Positions 53,947 to 63,607 of a stretch of 64,000 bases of DNA are shown here, in pieces. Under the pieces are notes generated by a model, which ran no database searches, was not told the DNA's origin, and saw only the letters and a program-made list of their open reading frames with translations. The stretch comes from Bradyrhizobium genosp. L. Its GTDB lineage: Bacteria > Pseudomonadota > Alphaproteobacteria > Rhizobiales > Xanthobacteraceae. Location: NCBI RefSeq assembly GCF_015624485.1, contig NZ_CP061378.1, forward strand, positions 558,001-622,000, read 5' to 3'. How positions within the stretch are numbered: position 1 is the first letter of the stretch; every line of letters begins with the position of its first letter. The position numbers and the translations under genes are program-made.

Positions 53947-54085
53947 GTCGTCCCGGCCTAGTGCGCAATTGCGCACGGGAGCCGGGACCCATACGCCAAG
54001 TCCCTCGTTTCCAGCCGCGCCGTCCGACGGCTTTCGTTCCCGACGAATAGTCGTGGTTATGGGTCCCGGCCTTCGCCGGGACGAC
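53947..54085. repeat. Intergenic inverted repeat, family A, copy 3
   Basis: Left arm GTCGTCCCGG, right arm GTGGTTATGGGTCCCGG...CCGGGACGAC. Inside it lies the 16-bp perfect palindrome GTGCGCAATTGCGCAC (53961-53976). It begins immediately after the osmC-like gene and ends five bases before the next ATG. Confidence 0.82.
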
Positions 54086-54090
54086 GCTGA

Positions 54091-54897
54091 ATGTCCCTCG
54101 ATCTCCATTTCATCCTCGCCATCATCCTGCGCATGGCCGTTGCGGCGGCCTTCGTGGTCAGCGCGTCCATCATCACGGAGCGCTCGGGGCCGGTGATCGG
54201 CGCGCTGATCGCCACGCTGCCGATCTCGGCCGGGCCGTCCTACACCTTCCTCGCGCTCGACCATGACGCCGCCTTCGTCGCCGCGGGCGCGCTGTCGAGC
54301 CTGCCGGTCAACGCGGCCACGATCCTGATGGGCCTCGTCTACGCCGTGCTGGCGCAGCGCCGCAGCATGTGGATCTCCGCAGGCAGCGCGATCGCGGTGT
54401 GGCTGGTGCTCGCCACCATCATCCGCCAGTTCGAGTGGACGCTGGCCGGCGGGCTGATCCTCAACGCCGTCAGCTTTGCGATCTGCATTCCACTGCTCAA
54501 GCCCTATCGCCACGTCGCGAAGATGCCGCTGATCGCGCGGCGCTGGTACGACATCCCGCTGCGCGCCGCGCTGGTCGCCTCGCTGGTCGGCACCGTGGTC
54601 ACGACCTCCGGCTGGGTCGGCCCGCGCGTCACCGGGGTGATGGCGCTGTTTCCGATCGTGTTCTCCTCGATGATGCTGATCCTGCATCCGCGCATCGGCG
54701 GCCCCGCCACCGCCGCCGTGCTCGCCAACAGCGCCTGGGGCCTGCTCGGCTTCGGCCTCGGTGTCGCGGTGATGCATGTCGGTGTGCTGCAATTCGGCTC
54801 GGCGATCGGGCTCAGCCTCGCGCTCGCCACCTGTATCGTGTGGAACCTGACGCTATGGTGGAGCGGACGAAGGCGGGCGGCGCGTTCGCAGGTCTGA
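54091..54897 (+). CDS. Uncharacterised multi-pass membrane protein
   Basis: A 268-residue hydrophobic protein with about eight helices (for example ALIATLPISAGPSYTFLAL and VTGVMALFPIVFSSMML). I do not recognise a named family. The ATG at 54091 lies only five bases after the repeat element, so any ribosome site would be in the repeat; an internal ATG at 54133 is possible. The gene is followed by the GrlR-like gene with a gap of 73 bp. Confidence 0.65.
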   Translation: MSLDLHFILAIILRMAVAAAFVVSASIITERSGPVIGALIATLPISAGPSYTFLALDHDAAFVAAGALSSLPVNAATILMGLVYAVLAQRRSMWISAGSAIAVWLVLATIIRQFEWTLAGGLILNAVSFAICIPLLKPYRHVAKMPLIARRWYDIPLRAALVASLVGTVVTTSGWVGPRVTGVMALFPIVFSSMMLILHPRIGGPATAAVLANSAWGLLGFGLGVAVMHVGVLQFGSAIGLSLALATCIVWNLTLWWSGRRRAARSQV

Positions 54898-54970
54898 CGG
54901 AACGCATGCGGCGTTTCCATCGGACCGGAAATAGCTCTAGGTTGAGGTTGGGACAGAACCGGGGCGCGCA

Positions 54971-55684
54971 GTGGAGGGATTGTACAAGGTCGAGTACGAC
55001 ATCAACGACGGTTCGGGCCGCAGCGTGCTGTACGCCCAAGCCGGCAAGATGCTTGGCGGCAATACCGCATTCGCGCATTTCGGCACCTACCAGGACGTGG
55101 ATGGCGAAATCATCGCCCGGCTCAGGACCCGGCGGCACAGCGCATCGCCGCACCCGAGAACGCTGACCAGTTCCGATCAGGTGACCCTCAGCATCCGCGG
55201 CCGGCCCGACGGCGATGTCTATCGCTTCGCGGGCGAGGTGGTGGAAGACGCGGGATCGGTGTTTCGCGCGGTCATGACGCCGCTCGGCAACGAAGACGGT
55301 CCGCCGCCCGGCGCGGTCGGCGACGGCGGCATTGTCAGCGGGCTCTATTCGATCAACATCCGGATGCTGGACGGCCTGTCCGGCGGACATACCGGCGTGA
55401 TGCTGCTGCACGACGGCCGCATCCTCGGCGGCGACGCCTTCTTCTATTACCTCGGCGCCTACAGCTCGGCGAATGGCCGCTGGAAGGGCGAGTTCGTCAA
55501 TCAGGAACACACGCCGGCCAAAAGCGAGCATCCGCTGTTCGGCGGCCACGAGGTCGGCATCGGCTTTTCCGGCCGCTGCGATCTCGACGGTGCCGAGATC
55601 GAGGCCATCGCGCTCGCCGGCAAACGCAGCATCCGCCTCGCCGCGAATCTGAAGCTGATCCAGCCGTTCGACGGCGCGGGCTGA
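54971..55684 (+). CDS. Protein with two tandem GrlR-like domains
   Basis: A 237-residue soluble protein that repeats itself: GLYKVEYDINDGSGRSVLYA with KMLGGNTAFAHFGTY in the first half and GLYSINIRMLDGLSGGHTGV with RILGGDAFFYYLGAY in the second. Each half resembles GrlR, the beta-barrel repressor of type III secretion regulation in enteric pathogens. No secretion genes are in the window. The GTG at 54971 is the first codon before the domain. Function here unknown; ligand or protein binding is a guess. Confidence 0.65.
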   Translation: MEGLYKVEYDINDGSGRSVLYAQAGKMLGGNTAFAHFGTYQDVDGEIIARLRTRRHSASPHPRTLTSSDQVTLSIRGRPDGDVYRFAGEVVEDAGSVFRAVMTPLGNEDGPPPGAVGDGGIVSGLYSINIRMLDGLSGGHTGVMLLHDGRILGGDAFFYYLGAYSSANGRWKGEFVNQEHTPAKSEHPLFGGHEVGIGFSGRCDLDGAEIEAIALAGKRSIRLAANLKLIQPFDGAG

Positions 55685-55700
55685 TCTTGGGATGGAGCAT

Positions 55701-55787
55701 CGTAGGATGGGTGGAGCGCAGCGATACCCATCATCTTGTCAGCCGGCTGGGGATTGATGGGTATCGCTGCGCTCCACCCATCCTACG
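55701..55787. repeat. Intergenic inverted repeat, family D, copy 2
   Basis: Arms CGTAGGATGGGTGGAGCGC and GCGCTCCACCCATCCTACG with an inner pair GCAGCGATACCCATC / GATGGGTATCGCTGC. It lies between the convergent GrlR-like gene and mutS, eight bases from the mutS stop. Confidence 0.85.
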
Positions 55788-55794
55788 GCACTGT

Positions 55795-58515
55795 CTATGT
55801 CTTCGGCAGCTTTGCCCGCAGCGCATACAGTGCCTCCAGCGCCTCGCGCGGCGACATCTCGTCGGGATGCAGTGCCTTCAGCGCTTCGATCAGGAGCTCC
55901 GCCTCGCTCGGCGGCTTGTCCTCGGCGGCGGCGCGGGAGGGGACGGCGAACAGCGGGAGGTCGTCGACCAGCGCGCGCGCGGTCTGGCCGCGGTCCTGGG
56001 CTTCCAGTTTCGCCAGCACCGATTTGGCCCGCGCGATCACCGCGGGCGGCAATCCCGCCAGCTTGGCGACCTGGATGCCGTAGGAGCGGTCGGCGGAGCC
56101 GGGCAGCACCTCGTGCAGGAACACGACGTCGCCCTGCCACTCCTTGACCCGCACCGTCGCGTTGAACATTCGCGGCAGCTTGGCCGAGAGCGCGGTCAGT
56201 TCATGATAGTGGGTGGCAAAAAGGGTGCGGCAGCGGTTGCTCTCGTGCAGGTGCTCGATCGCGGCCCAGGCGATCGAGAGGCCGTCGAAGGTCGCGGTGC
56301 CGCGGCCGATCTCGTCGAGGATCACCAGCGAGCGTTCGCTGGCCTGATTGAGGATCACGGCGGTCTCGACCATCTCGACCATGAAGGTCGAGCGTCCGCG
56401 CGCCAGATCATCCGCCGCGCCGACCCGCGAGAACAGCCGGTCGACGATGCCGAGCCGCGCCCGCGACGCCGGCACGTAGGAGCCGATCTGTGCCAGCAGC
56501 GCGATCAGCGCGTTCTGCCGCAGGAAGGTCGATTTGCCCGCCATGTTCGGACCGGTGATCAGCCAGAGCTGGCCCGACTTTTGGGCCGGCGCAGGGGAAA
56601 GATCGCAGGCATTGGCGATGAACGGCTGGCCGTCGCGCTTCAGCGCCTGCTCGACCACCGGATGGCGGCCGCCCTCGATGGCAAAGCCGAGCGAGCCGTC
56701 GACCTCGGGCCGCACGTAATTGTCGTCGATCGCAAGCTTCGCCAGCGCGGTCGCGACGTCGAGCATCGCAAACGCATGGGCGGCGTTGCGCAGATCGTCG
56801 CTCGCGGCAAGCGCCAGCGCGCTCAGCCGCTCGAAGATTTCGAGTTCGAGGTTGAGCGCGCGTTCGCCGGCGTTGGCGATCTTGGCCTCGGTCTCGCCGA
56901 GCTCCGACGTCGTGAAGCGGACTTGCCCCGCCAGCGTCTGGCGGTGGATGAAGGTCGCGTTGAGCGGCGGCGCGAACAGCTTGTCGCCGTGCTGCGCGGT
57001 GACCTCGACGAAATAGCCGAGCACATTGTTGTGCCGGATCTTCAGGGTCTTGATGCCGGTGTCCTCGGCATAGCGCGCCTGCATCGCGGCGACGACCAGG
57101 CGCGAGGCGTCGCGCAGATTGCGGCTCTCGTCGAGCGCGGCCTCATAGCCCTCGCGGACGAAGCCGCCGTCGCGCTTGATCAGCGGCAATTGCTCGGAGA
57201 GCGCGCGGGAGAATTCCCGTGCCAGGTCGCGCGAGGGGCGCTGCAAGGCCGCCATCACGGCGCCGATCTCGGCCGGCGGATTGTCGAGTTGTGTGAGGAG
57301 CTCCAGCGCCTGGTCGGCGGCGAGGATGCCGTCGCGCAGGCTCGCCAGATCGCGCGGGCCGCCGCGCCCGACCGAGAGCCGCGCCAGCGCCCGCGACATG
57401 TCGGGTGCCGCGCGCAGCACGGTCCTGACGTCCTCGCGCGCCGCGCTATCGGCGACGAAAGCCGAGACGGCATCGAGCCGCCGCGCGATCACGGCGACAT
57501 CGGTCATTGGTGCGGCGAGCCGCTGCGCCAAGAGCCGCGAGCCCGCCGCTGTCACGGTGCAGTCGATCGCATCGAGCAGCGAGCCGCGGCGTTCGCCCGC
57601 GAGCGTCCGTGTCAGTTCGAGATTGGCGCGGGTCGCCGGATCGATCGCCATCGTGGTGCCGGCGGCCTCGCGCGCCGGCGGCGACAGCGGCGGGCGTTTG
57701 CCCACTTGCGTGCGGTCGATATAGGTGACGGCGGCAGCCGCAGCGGTCGCCTCCAGCCGCGACATCGTGGAGAGGCCGTCCATGGTCGCGACCGCAAAAT
57801 AATCGCACAGCCGCCGCTCGGCGGTGGCGCTGTCGAAGACGTCGCGGGTCAGCGGCGTCACCGACGACAGCTCGCGCAGCGTGGGCGCAAGCTCGCTGTC
57901 GCCATAGAGCGCGTCGGTGACAATGGCCTCATTCGGGTTGATGCGCGCCAATGTCGCGGCAAGCTCGGATGTCGCGCACTCCGTCACCATGAATTCGGAG
58001 GTCGAGATATCGATCCAGGCGAGCCCCAGCCGGTCGGCGCCGGCCGAGCCGCGGGCCCGCGCGATCGCGATCAAATAATTGTTGGTGCGGGCGTCGAGCA
58101 GGGTGTCTTCGGTCAGCGTGCCCGGCGTCACCAGCCGCACCACGCCGCGGCGGACCACGCTCTTGTTGCCGCGTGCCTTGGCTTCCGCGGGATTTTCGGT
58201 CTGCTCGCACACCGCGACGCGGTGGCCGGCGCCGATCAGCCGATGCAGATAGTCTTCCGAGCGCTCGACCGGCACGCCGCACATCGGGATATCCATGCCC
58301 TGATGCTTGCCGCGCTTGGTCAAGACGATGCCGAGCGTCCTGGAGGCGATCTCGGCGTCCTCGAAGAACAGCTCGTAGAAATCGCCCATCCGGTAGAACA
58401 GCAACAGGCCGGGGTGGGCCGACTTGATCTCCAGATACTGCTCCATCATCGGCGTGACGCGCGCCTCGGTGGGAGCGGACTCGGGCGGAACAGGAATGGG
58501 CTGCTGAATGGTCAT
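55795..58515 (-). CDS. mutS: DNA mismatch repair protein MutS
   Basis: A 906-residue MutS. The mismatch-contact motif [13 protein letters not shown] is near residue 42, Walker [16 protein letters not shown] near 660, then [15 protein letters not shown] and [12 protein letters not shown]. The complete domain series is present, with length slightly above E. coli MutS. It is divergent from pcaF across 215 bp. No mutL in the window. Confidence 0.96.
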   Translation of the reverse strand: MTIQQPIPVPPESAPTEARVTPMMEQYLEIKSAHPGLLLFYRMGDFYELFFEDAEIASRTLGIVLTKRGKHQGMDIPMCGVPVERSEDYLHRLIGAGHRVAVCEQTENPAEAKARGNKSVVRRGVVRLVTPGTLTEDTLLDARTNNYLIAIARARGSAGADRLGLAWIDISTSEFMVTECATSELAATLARINPNEAIVTDALYGDSELAPTLRELSSVTPLTRDVFDSATAERRLCDYFAVATMDGLSTMSRLEATAAAAAVTYIDRTQVGKRPPLSPPAREAAGTTMAIDPATRANLELTRTLAGERRGSLLDAIDCTVTAAGSRLLAQRLAAPMTDVAVIARRLDAVSAFVADSAAREDVRTVLRAAPDMSRALARLSVGRGGPRDLASLRDGILAADQALELLTQLDNPPAEIGAVMAALQRPSRDLAREFSRALSEQLPLIKRDGGFVREGYEAALDESRNLRDASRLVVAAMQARYAEDTGIKTLKIRHNNVLGYFVEVTAQHGDKLFAPPLNATFIHRQTLAGQVRFTTSELGETEAKIANAGERALNLELEIFERLSALALAASDDLRNAAHAFAMLDVATALAKLAIDDNYVRPEVDGSLGFAIEGGRHPVVEQALKRDGQPFIANACDLSPAPAQKSGQLWLITGPNMAGKSTFLRQNALIALLAQIGSYVPASRARLGIVDRLFSRVGAADDLARGRSTFMVEMVETAVILNQASERSLVILDEIGRGTATFDGLSIAWAAIEHLHESNRCRTLFATHYHELTALSAKLPRMFNATVRVKEWQGDVVFLHEVLPGSADRSYGIQVAKLAGLPPAVIARAKSVLAKLEAQDRGQTARALVDDLPLFAVPSRAAAEDKPPSEAELLIEALKALHPDEMSPREALEALYALRAKLPKT

Positions 58516-58730
58516 GAGGGTGCGGAAACTACAAAATTTCGCCGCGTGGTCCTATCCAGGAAAAAGGGGTTTTCCACCCTCTCCACGGCCCCAAGAGATG
58601 ACGAGACCTCACGGCAATGCGCGCTTGACGCGCGCTTCGGTCAATTGACCTGCCGGAGGCACGCTCCTAAAACTCGTCCCAAGTTCCAAGCGATCCAGCG
58701 CCTAAGCCACGGCATTCAGGGAGAGATTCA

Positions 58731-59939
<1,209 letters not shown>

Positions 59940-59950
59940 TCCAATCGTTT

Positions 59951-59974
59951 GGAAGGGCTGAAATCAGCCCTTCC
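59951..59974 (+). terminator. Hairpin after pcaF
   Basis: A perfect 10-bp stem GGAAGGGCTG/CAGCCCTTCC with an AAAT loop lies 12 bp past the pcaF stop, flanked by CCAAT/ATTGG that extends the symmetry. No T-run follows, so it may be a partial terminator or a processing/stability hairpin before pcaH. Confidence 0.5.
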
Positions 59975-60044
59975 CCGAATTGGTTATGTTCGATAATGGT
60001 CTGCGGCAAGGCCTGCGGGCGCGCGGGCCACGGAGGTATCAGCC

Positions 60045-60746
60045 ATGACCTTACAGTATCCGCTGCAGTCGCTTGCGGCGCATCCGGCGCGGCTGTCGCC
60101 GGGCTACCGCTCGACCGTGAAGCGTTCGCCGCAAAAGCCGTTGATCCCGATCCGCCACACGCTCTCGGAGCTCACCGGGCCGGTCTACGGTCATGAGACC
60201 GTGCGCGAGCACGACAACGATCTCACCATCCAGGCCACCGGCGAGCCGCTCGGCGAACGCATCATCGTGCACGGCCATGTGCTCGACGAGGACGGCCGCG
60301 GCGTGCCGAACGTGCTGGTCGAGCTGTGGCAGGCCAATGCCTGCGGCCGCTACATCCATGTCGTCGACCAGCATCCGGCGCCGCTCGATCCGAATTTCAC
60401 CGGCGCCGGCCGCACCCAGTCGGATGCTGCGGGCTACTACAAGTTCATCACCATCAAGCCCGGCGCCTACCCGTGGGGCAATCACCACAACGCCTGGCGG
60501 CCCGCGCACATCCATTTCTCGGTGTTCGGCCATTCCTTCATCTCGCGTCTCGTCACGCAGATGTATTTCCCGGGCGATCCGCTGTTCCCGTTCGATCCGA
60601 TCTTCAACTCGGTGACCGACGAGAAGGCGCGCCTGCGGATGATCTCGTCGTTCGATCTCGAGAACACCCGGCCGGAATGGGCGCTCTGCTATCGCTTCGA
60701 TATCGTGCTGCGCGGGCGCAACGCCACGCCGATGGAGACCAGGTAA
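60045..60746 (+). CDS. pcaH: Protocatechuate 3,4-dioxygenase, beta subunit
   Basis: A 233-residue subunit carrying the iron site of the intradiol ring-cleaving enzyme. Two Tyr ligands are in WQANACGRYIHV and GAYPWGNHHN, and the two His in RPAHIHFS. The ATG at 60045 follows GGAGG. It abuts pcaG without a gap. It cleaves protocatechuate to 3-carboxy-cis,cis-muconate. Confidence 0.95.
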   Translation: MTLQYPLQSLAAHPARLSPGYRSTVKRSPQKPLIPIRHTLSELTGPVYGHETVREHDNDLTIQATGEPLGERIIVHGHVLDEDGRGVPNVLVELWQANACGRYIHVVDQHPAPLDPNFTGAGRTQSDAAGYYKFITIKPGAYPWGNHHNAWRPAHIHFSVFGHSFISRLVTQMYFPGDPLFPFDPIFNSVTDEKARLRMISSFDLENTRPEWALCYRFDIVLRGRNATPMETR

Positions 60747-61340
60747 GTGTCGAACCAGCGTCCTGACGGCATCACGCCGTCGCAAACCGTCGGCCCATAC
60801 TTCAAATACGGCCTGACGCCGAACGGCGAATACGCGTGGAACGACGCCTTCACCAACAATCTGCTGACGCCTGATGTTTCCGGCGAGCGCATCCGCGTCG
60901 CAGGCAAGGTCTATGACGGCGACGGCGCGATTGTGCCGGATTGCATGCTGGAGATCTGGCAGGCCGATGCCCAAGGCCGCTTCTCCGATCCGCAGGACAA
61001 GCGCGCGCTGCCCAATTCCTCCTTCAAGGGTTTTGGCCGCGTCGGCACCGACAACAGCGGCGCCTACGCCTTCGACACCATCAAGCCGGGTTCGGTGCCC
61101 GATCCCGACGGCAAGCCGCAGGCGCCGCACATCCTGCTCGCGGTGTTCGGACGCGGCATGCTGCTGCAACTCTACACAAGGATCTATTTCGACGATGAGG
61201 CCGGCAACGCCGGTGATCCCGTACTGGCGCTGGTGCCGGCCGATCGCCGCGCCACCCTGATCGCGAAGAAGGCGGGTAACGTCTACACGCTCGACATCCA
61301 CCTGCAGGGCGACAACGAGACGGTGTTCTTCGACGTGTGA
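60747..61340 (+). CDS. pcaG: Protocatechuate 3,4-dioxygenase, alpha subunit
   Basis: A 197-residue subunit paralogous to PcaH but lacking the complete iron ligand set, as usual for the alpha chain. It opens SQTVGPYFKYGLTP and has EIWQADAQGRFSDP. The start is GTG at 60747, directly after the pcaH TAA. A following GTG at 61337 overlaps its own stop. Confidence 0.94.
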   Translation: MSNQRPDGITPSQTVGPYFKYGLTPNGEYAWNDAFTNNLLTPDVSGERIRVAGKVYDGDGAIVPDCMLEIWQADAQGRFSDPQDKRALPNSSFKGFGRVGTDNSGAYAFDTIKPGSVPDPDGKPQAPHILLAVFGRGMLLQLYTRIYFDDEAGNAGDPVLALVPADRRATLIAKKAGNVYTLDIHLQGDNETVFFDV

Positions 61341-61357
61341 CGCGAGAGGGTCCGGGA

Positions 61358-62212
61358 ATGACGCGCAACCGCTTCCTCACCGGCCTCGTTGGATATCCGA
61401 TCGCGCATTCGGCGGCGCCTGCGATGCATGAGCAGGCCGCCGCAGCGCTCGGCCTGCACTGTCACTATCAGCTCATCGAGGTGCCGGCTGCCGGACGCGA
61501 CGATCTGCGCGCGATGCTCGATGGCATCAGGCGGCTCGGCTTTGCCGGCATCAACGTCACCTTTCCCTACAAGGAAGCCGTCGTCGATTGGCTCGACGAC
61601 GTCACAGCCGATGCAAGCGCGATCGGCGCGGTCAACACCATCGTCGTCGATGGCACGCGGCTGATCGGGCACAACACCGATGCAACAGGCTTTGCGCGCG
61701 CCATCGCGCCGCTGCTCGCCGCAACGCCGCGTGGTCCGATCGCGCTGATCGGTGCCGGCGGCGTCGGCAAGGCGATTGCCTTCGTGCTCGCCGGCCTCGG
61801 TGCCGCCGAGATCAGGATCTTCGACAGCGATGTGGCCCGTGCCGCCAAGCTTGCGGCGCGGTTGCCGCACCCCCATGCCGTTCACGCCACGAGCGTTGCG
61901 GCCGCGGTCGACGGCGCGGCGGGCCTCGTCAACGCCACGCCGGTCGGCATGCTGCCGAGCCGCGACCTGCCGGTGCCGGATGCGCTGCTGCATCCGGCGA
62001 TGTGGGTCGCCGACGCCGTCTACACGCCGTTGTGGACGCCGATGCTGCTGGCGGCCAAGGCCAAGGGCGCGCCCGTGCTCACCGGGCGCGATCTCGCCAT
62101 CAACGCGGCGGCGGATGCGTTTGCGCTGTTCACAGGGACGACACCGCCGCATGCCGTGATGGGAAATGCGTTCGACGCCGTGATGGCGGCGCGCTACTCT
62201 GCCTCCGCCTGA
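61358..62212 (+). CDS. Shikimate/quinate dehydrogenase homologue
   Basis: A 284-residue AroE-family enzyme. NVTFPYK carries the catalytic Lys, GHNTDATGF the Asp region, GAGGVGKA the NADP site, and NATPVGM and DAVYTPLWTP follow. The carboxylate-binding block that normally reads HSxSP is HSAAPAMH, with Ser replaced by Ala. With pca genes upstream it more likely feeds quinate/shikimate catabolism than serves as the biosynthetic AroE. The ATG at 61358 has GAGAGGG upstream; a GTG at 61337 overlaps the pcaG stop. Confidence 0.87.
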   Translation: MTRNRFLTGLVGYPIAHSAAPAMHEQAAAALGLHCHYQLIEVPAAGRDDLRAMLDGIRRLGFAGINVTFPYKEAVVDWLDDVTADASAIGAVNTIVVDGTRLIGHNTDATGFARAIAPLLAATPRGPIALIGAGGVGKAIAFVLAGLGAAEIRIFDSDVARAAKLAARLPHPHAVHATSVAAAVDGAAGLVNATPVGMLPSRDLPVPDALLHPAMWVADAVYTPLWTPMLLAAKAKGAPVLTGRDLAINAAADAFALFTGTTPPHAVMGNAFDAVMAARYSASA

Positions 62213-62232
62213 AGGCGCGGAGACATTTCCCA

Positions 62233-63402
62233 ATGACAACAATCAGGATCGGTCTGGCCGGCTGCGGCTTCGTGTCGGAATTGCACATGTATGCCTATCG
62301 GCGCGTCTATGGCGTCGACGTCGAGGTGCGGGCGGTGGCGGCGCGCGGCGATCATGTCGTCGAGTTCGCGCGCAAGCATCAGATTCCAAGCGCCCATCGC
62401 AGCTTTGCCGAACTCGTCGCCGACGCTGATATCGATGTCATCGACATCTGCACGCCTCCCAACCTCCACGCCGCGATGATCGTCGAGGCGATGCAGGCCG
62501 GCAAGCACGTGATCTGCGAAAAGCCGTTCAGCGGCTATTTCGGCCGCGACGGCGACAAGACGCCGATCGGCAGGCATGTTCCGAAGGCGCTGATGTATCA
62601 GCGCGTGATGGAGGAGATGGAGGCGACCCGCGCCGCGATCGAGCGGACTGGAAAGCTCTTCATGTACGCCGAGGACTGGATCTATGCACCAGCGATCACC
62701 AAGACCGCGGAGATCATCCGGGCCACCCGCGACAAGATCCTGTTCATGAAGGGCGAGGAGAGCCATTCCGGCTCGCATGCGGCGCACGCCGCCGAGTGGG
62801 CGATGACCGGCGGCGGCTCGCTGATCCGGATGGGCTGCCATCCGCTGTCGGCGGTGCTCTATCTCAAGCAGGTCGAGGCCCGCGCGCGTAGCGAGGCGAT
62901 TACGGTTGCCAGCGTCACCTGCGACGTCGGCCACGTCACGGCAACGCTCAGGCCGGAAGAGCGCGCCTTCATCAAGGCAAAGCCGGTCGACGTCGAGGAT
63001 TGGGGCACGCTGACCGCAACCTTCTCCGACGGCACCAAGGCCACGGTGTTCTCCGGCGACATGATCATGGGCGGCGTGCGCAATCTGATCGAAACCTACA
63101 CCTCGGGCGGCTCGCTGTTCGCCAACATCACGCCGAACACGCATCTGACGAGCTACCAGACGAGCGAGGAGAAGCTCGCGAGCGTCTACATCACCGAGAA
63201 GGTCGATCGCAAAACCGGCTGGCAATACGTCTGCCTCGAGGAGGAATGGACGCGGGGTTACCTGCAGGAGATCCAGGATTTCATGGAATGCGTCGCGACG
63301 GGCCGGCAACCGCTCGCCGACCTTACGCTGGCGTATGAGACGACGAAGGTGAATTACGCCGGCTACTGGGCCGCGGATGAGGGCAGGCGAGTGGTGCTGT
63401 AG
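62233..63402 (+). CDS. Gfo/Idh/MocA family oxidoreductase
   Basis: A 389-residue NAD(P)-dependent dehydrogenase. GLAGCGFVSELHMYAYRR is the nucleotide-binding N-terminus, ICEKPFSGYFG is the family EKP motif, and a candidate catalytic His is in GCHPLSAVLYL. The EKP region is followed by an inserted stretch (GRDGDKTPIGRHVPK). It lies 20 bp after the shikimate dehydrogenase homologue, so they are probably co-transcribed. The substrate may be a sugar or an alicyclic acid related to the pca/quinate cluster; this is inference. Confidence 0.87.
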   Translation: MTTIRIGLAGCGFVSELHMYAYRRVYGVDVEVRAVAARGDHVVEFARKHQIPSAHRSFAELVADADIDVIDICTPPNLHAAMIVEAMQAGKHVICEKPFSGYFGRDGDKTPIGRHVPKALMYQRVMEEMEATRAAIERTGKLFMYAEDWIYAPAITKTAEIIRATRDKILFMKGEESHSGSHAAHAAEWAMTGGGSLIRMGCHPLSAVLYLKQVEARARSEAITVASVTCDVGHVTATLRPEERAFIKAKPVDVEDWGTLTATFSDGTKATVFSGDMIMGGVRNLIETYTSGGSLFANITPNTHLTSYQTSEEKLASVYITEKVDRKTGWQYVCLEEEWTRGYLQEIQDFMECVATGRQPLADLTLAYETTKVNYAGYWAADEGRRVVL

Positions 63403-63417
63403 CGGCAAGCTCTCTTC

Positions 63418-63438
63418 CCTTCTCCCCTTGGGAGAAGG
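63418..63438. repeat. Pyrimidine/purine hairpin, family F copy 2
   Basis: CCTTCTCCC/GGGAGAAGG with a CTT loop, 15 bp after the Gfo/Idh stop; same stem as 51654-51676. It may mark the 3' end of the pca-linked transcript. Confidence 0.65.
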
Positions 63439-63495
63439 TGCACCGCCGCCTCGGCCGCGGGGTGATGACACTGGACGGGATTGCGAGCAGTCGAT

Positions 63496-63582
63496 CGTAG
63501 GGTGGGCAAAGCGAAGCGTGCCCACCATCGCGAGCATCGTGTGGATGGTGGGCACGTCGCTGCGCTCCTTTGCCCACCTACG
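63496..63582. repeat. Intergenic inverted repeat, family E, copy 2
   Basis: Same arms as the copy at 29779: CGTAGGGTGGGCAAAG and the inverse CTTTGCCCACCTACG, with one C missing in the right arm. The inner inverted pair CGTGCCCACCAT / ATGGTGGGCACG is kept. It lies between two convergent genes. Confidence 0.82.
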
Positions 63583-63607
63583 GCTCCGCCGGTGCCGCGA
63601 GAGGACC

